From positions 6,386,001-6,450,000 of the forward strand of contig OX485809.1 of assembly GCA_950295325.1 (NCBI GenBank): a stretch of 64,000 bases of DNA. The letters are read 5' to 3'. How positions within the stretch are numbered: position 1 is the first letter of the stretch; each line of letters starts with the position of its first letter. Position numbers and translations under genes: made by a program. Shown here piece after piece: positions 62,756 through 64,000 of this stretch. The stretch is from Polytrichum commune. Its lineage: Eukaryota; Streptophyta; Polytrichopsida; Polytrichales; Polytrichaceae. The notes beneath the pieces are model-generated. The model saw only the letters and a program-made list of their open reading frames with translations, made no database searches and had not been told where the DNA came from.

Positions 62756-62856
62756 CTATGTTGTCAAAATTGAATTTTGTTTTTCATATATGGTTCAAGT
62801 TAGAGTGGAGTATGTTATCAAGTACCATCCCCTTACTATTTTCTTTGTTGTCATAG

Positions 62857-64000
62857 TTGGAGAAGGGGGTTGAGGGTGAGATAGCTTCATTTGAAAATGA
62901 GTGTTCCGTTGAAATCGATTGGAGTTCCGCGGAGGATATTTATCAACCGGCCAATTATGTTGAGCATTGGAGGCTGAATCTTTGGGACAAGGCATTTCTG
63001 GTTTATTTTGACGACAAGGGAGATTTGAAATTTATCAAAGGCCTTGATCTCATGGATTTTGAGGAAGGCCCCATAGCAATCAAACGCGTCGCTTACCGGT
63101 AATATTTTGAGTTTTCTTTTATTTCATATAGTTTTTGTTTCATTTCAATCCCGCCACCTTTTTTGTTTATGATGTTCTTCATTTTACAGGTTCATCCACC
63201 GTGAGCTCGTTGTGAAGAATGCTTTACCTTCTTCGTGCTTGCCAACCTTCCTTGTAGATTGGGTCGATGTCAACTCCGATCTTTGTGTGTATACGCCCGT
63301 GCAAGTTTCCAAGTTTTCGGAGTCTCACTTGCAAGCTGGGGGATGGTACTTGGATTGTTCTGGAGGATTTGTGCCTGAGGTAGAGAAGCCTCTTTTTTCC
63401 ACCCTTGTGAGTAGTGCTCCCGAGGTGACCTTTGTCCCCTTTGAGGAGCCCGACATTGTTGAGCTTCCTCCTCCACCGCCCAAGGCACCAAAAGGAAAGG
63501 GAAGAGCTAGGAATACCGGCACTCAATCAACTCGGTCTGCCTCAAAGACCCTTGTTCAACCACCCACCCTTTTATAGAGTCCACCTAGTACTCCCTCCGT
63601 TGCTCCATCAGTTGCTCCATCAGTTGCTCCATCAGCTGCCCCCTCTATCACTCCATCCGCATCTCGTCCACAAACTATTGCTACTCCTTCACACAGTGGC
63701 ACTTCTCTACTCTCCTTGCCTCGCAAGAGGAAGGCCGCCCTCTTGGATACGAGTGCCACCTCTTCGGATTCCCCTACCACGCTTGCCCTCATCGAAAATG
63801 TGGACATGGTACAACTCATGCTCGATTCCGACCTTGCAGGAGGTCCCCTCCCGGCATATACGCGCATACAAGAGTTCATTGCCAAGGTTTGTATGTTTTC
63901 TTTTGGCATTCATCAGACTCCTTTTAGTTTGGTTTGCTTTTGTTTTTCCTTCTCCATTTTTTCTCATGAATTTTTCATTGCAGGCCGGGGAAGGTCGCTC
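62857..64000 (+). CDS. Spliced gene of unknown function, partial, with in-frame TAG
   Basis: Exon 62857-63098 follows an acceptor (TCATAG) and reads LEKGVEGEIASFENECSVEI to KRVAYR. Exon 63190-63890 reads FIHRELVVKNALPSSCLP, then a proline-rich linker (ELPPPPPKAPKGKGRAR). At 63,575 it meets TAG. Past the TAG the same frame stays open (SVAPSVAPSVAPSAAP, LSLPRKRKAALLDTS) to a donor at 63,891, and the next exon (63,985 onward, AGEGRS) is in phase. So the stop may be a mutation, a sequencing error or readthrough. No domain recognised. The beginning may lie in the ParB-like gene or be hidden in the repeats; the 3' end is outside the window. Confidence 0.6.

Noticed and set aside
60910-62857. Single gene running from the ParB-like exons through the second array into the next gene
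   Set aside because: The fifth exon ends in TAG before any good donor, so two genes are the simpler reading; transcript data could overturn this.

Overview
The window looks like nuclear DNA of a land plant or close streptophyte relative. It carries a multi-exon PEX6 gene, a methyltransferase resembling Arabidopsis At1g29790, a captured fragment of an ethylene receptor gene, plant-type Mutator-like elements (MULEs) that carry a Ulp1 protease, a Ty1/copia element, a hAT element and several small inverted-repeat elements. No bacterial operons, rRNA, tRNA or CRISPR were seen. The species cannot be named from the sequence alone.

Layout. 0.3-8.8 kb: the first eight coding exons (755 codons) of PEX6 on the minus strand; the gene runs off the left edge and its introns hold several repeats. 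8.8-13.1 kb: intergenic DNA with two small transposons (11.2 and 12.2 kb), each with a 3-bp target-site duplication, and a diverged MULE end at 10.7 kb. 13.09-23.88 kb: one 10.8-kb MULE with 68-bp terminal inverted repeats. It holds two convergent genes: a Ulp1-like cysteine protease gene (plus strand) and a MULE transposase with a SWIM finger (minus strand). Both carry disabling changes. 23.9-29.9 kb: AT-rich gene-poor DNA with two more small inverted-repeat elements. 29.9-43.3 kb: a nest of transposons. A decayed MULE is split by a copia element (30.59-40.93 kb) and a GC-rich inverted satellite. The copia gag gene is itself split by a 6,660-bp hAT element (32,838-39,497) with a perfect 8-bp target duplication. 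The hAT element holds its own transposase, with two stop codons, plus a three-exon piece of an ethylene receptor gene that still has its introns.

43.3-47.3 kb has little recognisable content. 47.3-48.9 kb: a methyltransferase gene fragment in which 129 bp encoding the SAM-binding motif are tandemly duplicated in frame. 49.4-49.9 kb: a small hypothetical gene. 50.0-53.7 kb: an intact three-exon gene for an 1157-aa protein that combines a SUMO-type motif pair, a WRKY/GCM1-like zinc domain, a MULE-like DDE core and a SWIM finger. 54.0-54.3 kb: a possible charged exon running the other way.

54.9-62.8 kb: a large array of 64-bp repeats and about twenty copies of a short palindrome (CCTCTCG-N4-CGAGAGG). 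It surrounds an intact five-exon gene (59.3-60.9 kb) whose 419-aa product has a ParB/sulfiredoxin-like motif. 62.86-64.0 kb: the start of a further spliced gene with a Pro/Ser-rich linker and an in-frame TAG; it runs off the right edge.

Most transposon genes here are broken. The 1157-aa transposase-like protein and the ParB-like gene next to the palindromic array are open, with consistent splice phases. That contrast makes the 50-64 kb region the best candidate for an undescribed element or system.
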